Positions 34,455 through 42,034 of a DNA stretch of 64,000 nt are shown piece by piece. The first letter of the stretch is position 1. Every line of letters starts with the position of its first letter. Both the position numbers and the translations under genes were made by a program. The notes beneath the pieces were generated by a model. That model had not been told where the DNA came from. It searched no databases and saw only the letters and a list, made by a program, of their open reading frames with translations. Origin of the DNA: Pseudomonadota bacterium. GTDB taxonomy: Bacteria > Myxococcota_A > Polyangia > Polyangiales > Polyangiaceae. The stretch is taken from assembly GCA_023402175.1 (NCBI GenBank), contig JAEXCN010000143.1:52209-116208 (forward strand), in the 5' to 3' direction.

Positions 34455-35231
34455 CTATCGGGGTTCGTGAACGACGTGACCTTGTCGGCGGGCCTCGATG
34501 AGGTGGCGCGTCGAGTGCGCGACAACGGGCTGGCCGCGACGCATCTGCGCGTCTAGGGCGCGGAGCTTCTCCTCGTATTTGTCGGCGGAGAAGTCTGGCA
34601 CCCACCACGGGCATTTGCGCAAAATCCATACGACGGCGCCCACGTCATAGAACTCCATACGACACCGCGACTGCTGCAGATTTTCGATGACCAGACCGGC
34701 CTGCTGGGCGTCCGCAATTTCGCGATCCGGGGCGCGCAGCCGACGCTGCGCCGGTAGTGGCCCGAGGAAGAATTCGATCAGCTCGAAAGCCGACGCCGGG
34801 CCGACGTGCTGCGCGAAGTAGCGGCCGCCCGGGACGAGCACCCTGTAAATCTCGGTCCAGTTCGGGCGCACGGGGTGGCGAGCCGTGACGAGCTCGAACG
34901 ATCCGTCATCGAATGGGAGTCGGTCGCTGTCATCGGACTCGACCACGCGGACACCTCGCGGACCGAGCACCGATCGTGCGCGTTCAGCGTTGGGTGGCCA
35001 GCCCTCGGTCACCACCATGGTGGGCGGCAACGACGCGGCCTCGGCGATGACTTCACCGCCGCCGGTGTCAATGTCGAGAGCGGACTGCACCCGACTCAAC
35101 CTGTCTGCAACCAGCCGAGCGTATCCCCAGGAAGGGCGTTCTTCAGTGGCACGACCGTCGAGCCATTCGAAGCCCCATCCGACGACGTCGGCGGCCAGCG
35201 CCTCTGCCACCAATTCCTCGAAGGATCGCAT
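34455..35231 (-). CDS. SAM-dependent methyltransferase (class I)
   Basis: A 258-residue enzyme with the Rossmann methyltransferase order: motif I ALDIDTGGGEVIAE, later LPFDDGSFELVTARHP (motif II) and YRVLVPGGRYFAQHVG (motif III). The N-terminus (RSFEELVAEA, then GWGFEWLDGRATEERPSWGY) is typical of a widespread family of uncharacterised bacterial methyltransferases. The substrate is unknown. The start MRSFEEL at 35231 matches the family; a GTG at 35240 would add three residues. Confidence 0.8.
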   Translation of the reverse strand: MRSFEELVAEALAADVVGWGFEWLDGRATEERPSWGYARLVADRLSRVQSALDIDTGGGEVIAEAASLPPTMVVTEGWPPNAERARSVLGPRGVRVVESDDSDRLPFDDGSFELVTARHPVRPNWTEIYRVLVPGGRYFAQHVGPASAFELIEFFLGPLPAQRRLRAPDREIADAQQAGLVIENLQQSRCRMEFYDVGAVVWILRKCPWWVPDFSADKYEEKLRALDAQMRRGQPVVAHSTRHLIEARRQGHVVHEPR

Positions 35232-35267
35232 CGGAACCACGGTACCAGCGGGACTCCCGGGCGACGG

Positions 35268-36419
35268 CTACTTGACCACGCGGACGACGACGGCGGGCGT
35301 GAGCCTCGCGAACGGCTCCTTCCGGAACGTGCCGTCGTTCGAGTAGTAGATCGATGTCGCGTCCATCGTGGCGTGCGCGAGCGTGCCGTCCTCGACCACG
35401 GGCTCGGTCGATCCGCCGGACTTGGCAACACGGAGGATCGAGCCGGGGCGGCCGGGGCGGCCCGAGCGAACGTAGACGTGATCGCCAGAGAGCCACGCTG
35501 CACGCGGCATGGGGACGTCCGTCGCGAGGACGGCGAGCTCGCCCCCGGCCTTCGGGACCCGCGCGATGACCCCGGCCTTCTCGGACGCGTCGGAGCCCCA
35601 TGCCACCGCCGCGACGTACACGTGCGTCCCGTCGACCGCGAGACCGGCGGGCTCGTCCGGCAGGCCAGTCGCAAGGACGACGGGTGCACCGCCGGACTTC
35701 GGCATCCGGAGCAAACGACCGTTCTTGCCATCGGGCTTGACCGGCTGCGCGCTGCCCTTGCCCGCGGTGAAGTAGACGTTCTCGGCATCGAATGCGAAGG
35801 CGATCGCGCCCTTCACGCCGGAAGGTGCCGGCGGCTTGCTGCCGTCCTTCGGCATGCGGAAGCCATCGAACCAGATGGTGTCGCCGTCGACGGCGATGTT
35901 CGAAGGCGTGATCCCCGTCGCCAGATCGACCGGTGCACCTCCCGCGAGCGGGAGTTTGAAGATGCGCCCGGTGGGTGACTTCGCTCGGCTCGTGTTCATC
36001 GCGGCGAGGTCACGGTTGACCGCAACGTAGAGCGAGCTCTCGTCGGCGGCGAGCGACGCGAGCCCTTCGAGCTCGAGATGGCGCGTCAGCTCTCCGCCCG
36101 TGATCGGCGCGGACCAAAGGCGCGCCGCCGGCACGTACATCGGACCGGTCGTCCACTTGTTGACCTCGGTGAGGACGTACAGCCGCCCGCTGGCGACGAC
36201 CATCTGGTCCCAGCTGTCTTCGATCTTCTTCTCGGCGACGGTCGTCCGTGTTCCCGGCGCAGGCGGCGCGCTTGCTGCTGGTGGAGCGGACGGCCCCGGC
36301 TTCTCGGTATCTTCGGGCGGTGCCGTGTCTACGGGCGCCGGATGCGACGGCGGCGTCTTCGGCGGCTCCACGCACGCGACCACCGACAACGCGAGGAATC
36401 CTGCGGCCCACTTCTTCAT
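35268..36419 (-). CDS. Lipoprotein with beta-propeller-like repeats
   Basis: A protein of about 383 residues with lipobox SVVAC, a Pro/Ala/Glu-rich linker (about 20-58) and a repetitive domain of about 320 residues. The repeat is (L)xRxPxxGGxxxxLATxxxxPxxxAVDGxxVYxxx, of some 50 residues, about six times. This resembles the bacterial surface beta-propellers with SGG/VDG blades. It would be exposed at the outer membrane or in the periplasm. The function is unknown. A GTG at 36428 would add three residues. Confidence 0.7.
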   Translation of the reverse strand: MKKWAAGFLALSVVACVEPPKTPPSHPAPVDTAPPEDTEKPGPSAPPAASAPPAPGTRTTVAEKKIEDSWDQMVVASGRLYVLTEVNKWTTGPMYVPAARLWSAPITGGELTRHLELEGLASLAADESSLYVAVNRDLAAMNTSRAKSPTGRIFKLPLAGGAPVDLATGITPSNIAVDGDTIWFDGFRMPKDGSKPPAPSGVKGAIAFAFDAENVYFTAGKGSAQPVKPDGKNGRLLRMPKSGGAPVVLATGLPDEPAGLAVDGTHVYVAAVAWGSDASEKAGVIARVPKAGGELAVLATDVPMPRAAWLSGDHVYVRSGRPGRPGSILRVAKSGGSTEPVVEDGTLAHATMDATSIYYSNDGTFRKEPFARLTPAVVVRVVK

Positions 36420-36498
36420 GCCCGCCACTCTAGAGGATCTTGGTCAGAGGAAATTCTTCTTCAGGAACGACGCGGTGCAGGCGTGCCCAGGATGAGGC

Positions 36499-37422
36499 TC
36501 AGCGCGCACGCTCCACGCGCGCGGCTTCGTGCTCGACGAGCAAGGCGCATTGGTCCGCGACCGTCTTCGCGAGCGCCAGGTCCACGGCGTACGGCGGCGG
36601 GCCTGCGTAGTCGAAGAACAGCACGCCGACGAGATGACCGTCCGCCGCCATCGGTGCGCAAATAGCGGCGTCGATCCCACGGCGTTCAAACCAACCCTCC
36701 TCCGCGCGCTCGGCATGGGCGGCGGTGAAGTAACACGCTTCGTTCGCGGAGATCGCGCGCTCGACGTTCGGCCATTGTCCGAGCTCGGTGACGAAGCTGC
36801 TACGCGTCCAGTCCCATCCGACGAGTGCGCCGTGAAGGCTCTTGCCATCGGGCCCGAGCAGGAAGATCGAGGCCGCGCTCGCGCCGAGCGCCTCCTTCGC
36901 GTGCGCCACGGCCGAACGGATCGCGCTCGCCTCGTCGCCGTCCGTGGACATGTCGCGCGCGAGAAGGAGGAAGAGCTCGGCCATGCGTTCGTCGTGGAGC
37001 TCGTGCGACGCATCTCGAGCGAAGACGAGGACCGCGTCGCCATCGGGTGTGAGGGAACGCACTGGAAGGATCGTGAACGTCACGTACCGGGTCGAAGACG
37101 TCGCTACTCCGTCGCTCACGACGTGGGCGACTCTCGTGACGCGAGCGGCACGACCGGTCGAGATGACCGCTTCGAACGTCGCGTCCGATACGGCGTCCGG
37201 CATGACGACGTCCGAGAAAGGCCTGCCTGTCGTCGGCTCTCCCACGCACATGAGGGCGTCGTACGCCGCGTTCGCCAACACGTGCACCCAGTCACCCGCG
37301 CGGAGGAGCGCGACTCCGAGGAGGTCTGTATCGAGGAGACCCTGCACGATCGCGCGCGCGACATCGTCCGAAACGGGCGACTGCTTCGCGGTGGTCGACG
37401 TCGTGCCAGTCGAGCTGATCAT
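36499..37422 (-). CDS. PAS and GAF domain protein
   Basis: A 307-residue cytoplasmic protein. Residues about 30-130 form a PAS-like fold (LLGVALLRAGDWVHVLANAA at its start), and about 145-295 a GAF domain (AVAHAKEALGASAASIFLL, then GWFERRGIDAAICAPM and GVLFFDY). There is no kinase or output domain, so it is likely a sensory accessory. The ATG at 37422 has GGAG five bases upstream and was chosen over an ATG at 37521, which would overlap the preceding gene by 34 bases without such a site. It ends the RRM operon. Confidence 0.72.
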   Translation of the reverse strand: MISSTGTTSTTAKQSPVSDDVARAIVQGLLDTDLLGVALLRAGDWVHVLANAAYDALMCVGEPTTGRPFSDVVMPDAVSDATFEAVISTGRAARVTRVAHVVSDGVATSSTRYVTFTILPVRSLTPDGDAVLVFARDASHELHDERMAELFLLLARDMSTDGDEASAIRSAVAHAKEALGASAASIFLLGPDGKSLHGALVGWDWTRSSFVTELGQWPNVERAISANEACYFTAAHAERAEEGWFERRGIDAAICAPMAADGHLVGVLFFDYAGPPPYAVDLALAKTVADQCALLVEHEAARVERAR

Positions 37423-37487
37423 GGCCGCTCCAACGGAGGCACCACTCGTGCCGTCGATCCGTGTCGATGATGTCGAGCGTGACGGGC

Positions 37488-37784
37488 TCACGGTCCCCTC
37501 CGGTTCACGAGCTTGCGCCATGCCCGGCGTGCTTCACCGGTGGTCAGCTTCGCGAGGAGGATGAGGTCGCCGTGGTCGGGTGCTGCCATCTCCCGGTGCG
37601 CCACCGCTGACCGGAATGCGTCGCCCGCGCGGAGACGTGCCTCCGAGAGTGTGCACGGCCACTCGCCGTCGAGCGGACGTCCCTCGCGGGCAAGCTCGAG
37701 GCGGACGTCCTCGATCCAGCGACGTGCCGTCTCGACAGCCGTCTGCTCGAGCAGGAGGTCGCGAACTGATCGTGACACGCTCAT
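37488..37784 (-). CDS. Small protein of unknown function in RRM operon
   Basis: A 98-residue, charged and mostly helical protein (SRSVRDLLLEQTAVETARRWI at its start, C-terminal 'EARRAWRKLVNRRGP'). It has no recognised domain. Its ATG overlaps the stop of the preceding gene (ATGA at 37781-37784), which supports it being real and co-translated. It is followed by the PAS-GAF gene. Confidence 0.55.
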   Translation of the reverse strand: MSVSRSVRDLLLEQTAVETARRWIEDVRLELAREGRPLDGEWPCTLSEARLRAGDAFRSAVAHREMAAPDHGDLILLAKLTTGEARRAWRKLVNRRGP

Positions 37785-38005
37785 CCTGCGCTCACAGACG
37801 CTACTTCGGCTGCCGTCAATTTCGCGCGAGCGGCTCGCAGGCGGTCGAGCGCCTCCTCGATCGCACATGACACGGCGACCTTCTCGGCCCGCGGCAAGAC
37901 GCGAAGACCGGCAAGGGCGGCCTCGAGCTTGGCCTCGGCCTGCTCGACGTCGTTCCGTGCATCCTCGAGATTCGAGACGTCGCGTCCGCGATCGTCAGAT
38001 CGCAC
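37781..38005 (-). CDS. Small coiled-coil protein in RRM operon
   Basis: A 74-residue protein, Ala/Glu/Arg-rich, with heptad-like spacing over about 12-65 (NLEDARNDVEQAEAKLEAAL), probably a coiled coil. The start is GTG at 38005 with GGAGGA upstream; it overlaps the end of the RRM gene by 11 bases, and its stop overlaps the next start. It is seen only by context and coupling; the function is unknown. Confidence 0.55.
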   Translation of the reverse strand: MRSDDRGRDVSNLEDARNDVEQAEAKLEAALAGLRVLPRAEKVAVSCAIEEALDRLRAARAKLTAAEVASVSAG

Positions 38006-38585
38006 GAACTTCCTCCATCGCTCCGATGACCTCCCGCCAGTCGATCCCGTTGACCGCGGAGCCGGGCCCTTGCGCCCATCTCCGCGCCAGCTCATCCAGC
38101 GCAGCTGCGCGCGTGGAATGAACAGCGGTCGTCACGTGCATGGGAAGACCGACGGCATCGGTCATCCTCGCCTCCATTCGCCAGCTCTGCTCCGTGCGGT
38201 CGAGCGGGAATACGCGAATGGCGAGGGTCATGCCTCCACAACCGAGCTCGTAGGTCATGTTCTGGCGCTCGCGAAACTGCGAGGTGATTTGTACGCCGCG
38301 TCGGGCTTGTTTCGTGCGCGGCCCGGACTCGTCGCGGTCCGCTCCCGCTTCGTTCACGCGAAGCGGACGATGCTCGAACATCGCGCCCTCGAGGCGATCC
38401 ATCGCGACGCGAGCGTCTTCGTCGCTTGCCATCGTGACGAACGCGTAGCCGCGTGAGCGTCCGCTCGAGCGATCGATCGCCATGTGCACGTTCGCAACTG
38501 CACCGTGCTGCGCAAAGCGCTTCCGCAATGCCTCGGAACTGACGTCCTCGGACAGGTTCCCAACGTAAAGTCTTCGCTCCATCAT
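37995..38585 (-). CDS. RRM-domain RNA-binding protein with C-terminal extension
   Basis: A 196-residue protein. Residues 3-80 are an RNA recognition motif with RNP2 LYVGNL and RNP1 RGYAFVTM, as in the small bacterial and cyanobacterial RNA-binding proteins. Residues about 95-190 are an extra alpha/beta domain without a recognised motif, which is unusual since bacterial RRM proteins are normally about 90-110 residues. AGGAG precedes the MM start. The operon continues with two small genes and a PAS-GAF gene. Confidence 0.85.
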   Translation of the reverse strand: MMERRLYVGNLSEDVSSEALRKRFAQHGAVANVHMAIDRSSGRSRGYAFVTMASDEDARVAMDRLEGAMFEHRPLRVNEAGADRDESGPRTKQARRGVQITSQFRERQNMTYELGCGGMTLAIRVFPLDRTEQSWRMEARMTDAVGLPMHVTTAVHSTRAAALDELARRWAQGPGSAVNGIDWREVIGAMEEVRAI

Positions 38586-38812
38586 CGCTCTCCTTCGCGT
38601 CCGCTCACGGTGGAACGCGCATCACGAAGGGGCGCGATGTCGGATGGCGCGCGCACTCTCGTCGACGAAGTCTGCGAGCGAGAAGCGATCTCTTGGAGAG
38701 CGTCGCTCGCGAGCAACGAGGTCGGTGAACCCCACAGGGTACGCCCCGACGCGAAACATGCAAAGGCTTTCTCGGCTCTCTCGAGCCTCACCTCCGAGGT
38801 CGGACGTGCCAT
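38582..38812 (-). CDS. Possible small protein upstream of and coupled to the RRM gene
   Basis: A 76-residue frame (MARPTSEVRLERAEKAFA at its start). Its TGA overlaps the RRM start as ATGA, and GAGG lies upstream of its ATG. It shows no domain and is Arg/Ser-rich at its end, so the evidence is only position and coupling. It would be the first gene of the RRM operon; it may also be a leader or a chance frame. Confidence 0.35.
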   Translation of the reverse strand: MARPTSEVRLERAEKAFACFASGRTLWGSPTSLLASDALQEIASRSQTSSTRVRAPSDIAPLRDARSTVSGREGER

Positions 38813-38900
38813 TTTCGCCTCACGCGCGGCAACGCCACGCTCTCGAGCGGCCCCTCGATGCGACCAGTTCGCGGAATACTGACTGCTAGCTCCTTCGCTG

Positions 38901-40016
38901 ATGAAGTCGATGGGACGTGGACAGCCGACGGCTGAGCGGACGGCAACGGACGAGGGAATACGTGCCGAACGCCTCCGCACGGACGACGAGCTCGCGCGGA
39001 AGCGAGCGGAGCACGACGATGATGTCGATCGGATCATCGATGATGCCCGCGCCCGGGCGGATCAGGCACTCCGCTCTGCATCACGTGATGATGCCGGCGA
39101 TGTGACGACGCGAGGGGACGTGCGCGGTCGAGAGCAACCGGCGACTCTCGACGAGCGCTTCGTGCGTGAAAAGGAGCGTGCACGAGACGACCAAGAGCTC
39201 GCAAGAGACCGCGCCGCGCTCGGACGTGACATCACGAATTTGCTCCAGCGCGAGCGTGGCGAGACCGACGAGCGGCTCCTCCTCGAGCGAATCCGCGCAG
39301 ACGCGGTAGTCGGATCGCGGGACGACTTCCTTGCCATCGTCAGCCACGATCTCCGGGGCATGCTCAACGGGATCGCGATGAGCGTGGCTCTGCTGAGGAG
39401 CCTCGACGCCGATCAACGCACGAGAGAAGCAATCTCCGCCAGCACTCGTCCTATCGAGCGCTTCGTCACGCGCATGAACAGGCTCATCGGAGATCTGCTC
39501 GACATCTCTCGCCTCGATGCCGGCGCGCTGGAGATCATCCTTGCATCGGATGATCCCGCGAAGCTCGTCGAAGAGGCCGTCGACAACGCTCGTCCTCTCG
39601 CCGAGGCCAAGAGCATCGCGTTGTGCTCGCACGTTCCGGCGGAGCCGACCCGAGCATTCTACGATCGCGAACGCATCCTCCAGGTGCTCGCCAACTTGAT
39701 CGGGAACGCGCTCAAGTTCACCGAAGCGGGCGGTCGTATCGACGTGTCCGTCGAAAGCGATCCGGACGAGGTACGGTTCACCGTGACCGACACCGGCTGC
39801 GGTATTCCGCCGGAGAAGCTGGCAGGCATCTTCGATCGCTTCTCGCAAGGCGCGAAGCGAGACCGCACCGGTCTTGGGCTCGGCCTTTACATCGCGGAAC
39901 GCATCGTCGATGCGCATGCCGGCCGGGTGTGGGTCGAGAGCCATCCGGGCGAAGGAAGCGTGTTCCATTTCGCGCTTCCTGCCACGCCCCACGTCGCGCC
40001 GGACACTGACACGTAG
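38901..40016 (+). CDS. Soluble sensor histidine kinase
   Basis: A 371-residue kinase without membrane segments. Residues about 10-140 are highly charged, probably coiled coil (many ER/DD). The dimerisation domain has SHDLRGMLNGI (His near 149), and the ATPase domain has N box (LANLIGNALKFTEAGG), G1 (DTGCGIPPEK) and G2 (GLGLGLYIAERIV). No response regulator is adjacent, so its partner is encoded elsewhere. The arrangement resembles cytosolic kinases of myxobacteria that receive a signal by protein contact. Confidence 0.85.
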   Translation: MKSMGRGQPTAERTATDEGIRAERLRTDDELARKRAEHDDDVDRIIDDARARADQALRSASRDDAGDVTTRGDVRGREQPATLDERFVREKERARDDQELARDRAALGRDITNLLQRERGETDERLLLERIRADAVVGSRDDFLAIVSHDLRGMLNGIAMSVALLRSLDADQRTREAISASTRPIERFVTRMNRLIGDLLDISRLDAGALEIILASDDPAKLVEEAVDNARPLAEAKSIALCSHVPAEPTRAFYDRERILQVLANLIGNALKFTEAGGRIDVSVESDPDEVRFTVTDTGCGIPPEKLAGIFDRFSQGAKRDRTGLGLGLYIAERIVDAHAGRVWVESHPGEGSVFHFALPATPHVAPDTDT

Positions 40017-40078
40017 CCGGTTCCGCGGCTCGCATCGACGCGCGACAGCCTCGGCACGGGCGGTGCGAGCATCACTGC

Positions 40079-41056
40079 ATGCGCAGTGCTCCGTCCCACG
40101 CTCATGCGTCGGTCGACGGCGTCCGCCTTCACTGGGCGGAGCTCGGAGATGCGCACGGCCCGGCGCCGGTGGTCATGCTGCACGGACTCTACGATTCGCA
40201 CCGAACGTGGAAGCACGTCGCACCCGAACTCGCGGCTGATCGGCGCGTCCTCATGCCGGATCTGGCGGGCCATGGCCTGTCCGAGCGGCCCGACGCCAGC
40301 TACGAGCTCGTCTGGCACGCACGCGTCCTCGCACACTGGCTGGATTCGCTCGGTATCGGACAGGTGGACATCGTGGGGCACTCGTTCGGCGGTGGGGTCG
40401 CGCAGATGCTCTTGCGCGAGTGCCCCGAGCGAGTCCGAAGGCTCGTCCTCGTGGCATCTGGAGGCCTGGGGAGGGAGATCCGTGCAGCGCTTCGTCTCGC
40501 GTCGACGCCCCTCGTCGTCGAAGCCTTCGGGCAGCCGTTCATGGGAATAGGGACGTACCTCGCGCTTCTCCGGAACTCTGCCTTCACGAGAGAAGAGATC
40601 CGAGAGCTCGCGACGATGAACGCCGAGCCCGGTTCCGCGCGAGCATTCGCGAGGACCGTCCGGGACATCATCGACTGGCGTGGACAGCGCCAGGCGTTCT
40701 TCGACCACGCGCACGAGATCGCGCAGCTCCCGCCGATCGCCGTCCTCTGGGGCGTTCGCGACAGGATCATTCCGATCGCGCACGGACGGACGCTCGTCGA
40801 GTCTCTCGAGGGTGTCCGCTTCATCCGGTTCGAGGGCTGTGGACACTATCCACATCGCGAGAAGCCTGCGGCCTTCGTCGCCGTCGTACGCGAGCTCCTT
40901 GACGCGCCCTCGCCCTGTGCGGCCCGCCTTCGCCCGCAGACGGCCGAGCGAGCGCGCGCCCAGAGGGATCTGGTGGGACGGCTCGCACGGGCGATCACGC
41001 GAGTCGTCCGCGTCGACCGACAGGCGGGGCGGCCTCGAACCGCTCCGCGCCATTGA
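40079..41056 (+). CDS. Alpha/beta hydrolase
   Basis: A 325-residue enzyme with the full catalytic set: oxyanion region HGLYDSHRTW, nucleophile elbow GHSFGG (Ser near 102), Asp in WGVRDRIIP (about 226), and His in GCGHYPHRE (about 257). A lid of helices covers about 125-190. The C-terminal 45 residues are Arg-rich and extend beyond the usual domain end. The substrate is unknown. The start has no clear ribosome-binding site. Confidence 0.85.
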   Translation: MRSAPSHAHASVDGVRLHWAELGDAHGPAPVVMLHGLYDSHRTWKHVAPELAADRRVLMPDLAGHGLSERPDASYELVWHARVLAHWLDSLGIGQVDIVGHSFGGGVAQMLLRECPERVRRLVLVASGGLGREIRAALRLASTPLVVEAFGQPFMGIGTYLALLRNSAFTREEIRELATMNAEPGSARAFARTVRDIIDWRGQRQAFFDHAHEIAQLPPIAVLWGVRDRIIPIAHGRTLVESLEGVRFIRFEGCGHYPHREKPAAFVAVVRELLDAPSPCAARLRPQTAERARAQRDLVGRLARAITRVVRVDRQAGRPRTAPRH

Positions 41057-41441
41057 TTGGCTCCGCTGGAGGGCAGGCGGCCTGCGATGGCGCGCGGCCA
41101 GCTTGCGTAGCTGCATTTGAACCATCGAGCACAGGTGAAGGACGAGCTCGGGCGCGCCGTTCACATCGTCAGTCCGCCCGAGGCATCCTTGGTGCCGACG
41201 ATCAGAGCGCACCGCCCGACGCCATGCATGGAGGGCGTGATGTCCTAGCTCGGGCGACGCCATGCGCCTCCGTTCCGAGCGTGCAGAGCGTGGCGCCCAT
41301 GACTGAACCGACATGACGGAAGCTCATCACACGCATCTGGCGATTCGTCACCGGTCACGACGCCCCTCCAACGCCGCAATTGGCGAGCGCTCGGTCGCTC
41401 ATGCATCAGCGCACGGATCAATTTGTGCGTCGCACGTGGTC
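41057..41441. other. 385-base stretch without a convincing gene
   Basis: Both strands show only arginine/alanine-rich open frames with no domain or ribosome-binding site. It separates the hydrolase gene from the collagen-like gene. I see no terminator or repeat in it. Confidence 0.45.
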
Positions 41442-41816
41442 ATGATGACGACGCGTCCGTCGAACCTCGCCTTCCTAGTAGGTGTTGCGGTCGGCGGCGC
41501 CGTGGCCACTGTGACGCTTTTCAGCGTAGGCCCGAGACGCCGCATGCGGACAAGTCGTTCCTCAGCCGGAAGCCCGGCTTCGCTCGAGGCGTACGGTCCG
41601 GCGAGCTCCCCGTCGCGCGGCGCATCTGTCATGCAGGGAGCCCAAGGGCCGCGAGGCCCGGCGGGTGCTGTAGGACCTCGCGGTCCAGCCGGTCCGCAGG
41701 GGGCGCACGGTCCTCGTGGCGCGGCCGGAGCGCAGGGACCGGCGGGCGCGCCGGGATCGAGAGAGCCCCTCGAGAGCGAAATCGGTGAGTACTCTCCGGA
41801 CAGTCAGCGGTGGTAG
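41442..41816 (+). CDS. Small membrane-anchored collagen-like (Gly-X-Y) protein
   Basis: A protein of about 124 residues. An N-terminal hydrophobic segment (about 8-29, LAFLVGVAVGGAVATVTLF) acts as signal or anchor, then come an Ser-rich spacer and about 13 consecutive Gly-X-Y triplets (GAQGPRGPAGAVGPRGPAGP and on), ending in an acidic tail. Triplets with Pro at X and Ala/Arg at Y suit a collagen-like triple helix. The ATG at 41442 or 41445 lacks an obvious ribosome-binding site, and an in-frame upstream ATG (41313) would place 43 further residues before the anchor. Confidence 0.6.
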   Translation: MMTTRPSNLAFLVGVAVGGAVATVTLFSVGPRRRMRTSRSSAGSPASLEAYGPASSPSRGASVMQGAQGPRGPAGAVGPRGPAGPQGAHGPRGAAGAQGPAGAPGSREPLESEIGEYSPDSQRW

Positions 41817-42034
41817 CAGAGCCGTTTCACGCGAGGCGAGGCGTTCTCGACCAAGCTCCACCCGCGCGCGCGCCCCGGCCACCGCGGCTCGACTTGCGGC
41901 CCGTCGAGGAGCAGCGCCATGACCAGGTTCGGTCCGACCGGAGTTCCCCAAACCAGTCGCCGCCCCAGCAACGGATGTGGAGGTACGACACGGTGCTGCG
42001 CCGGGAACGTCAGCGTCAGGTCGCCCCGACCGAG

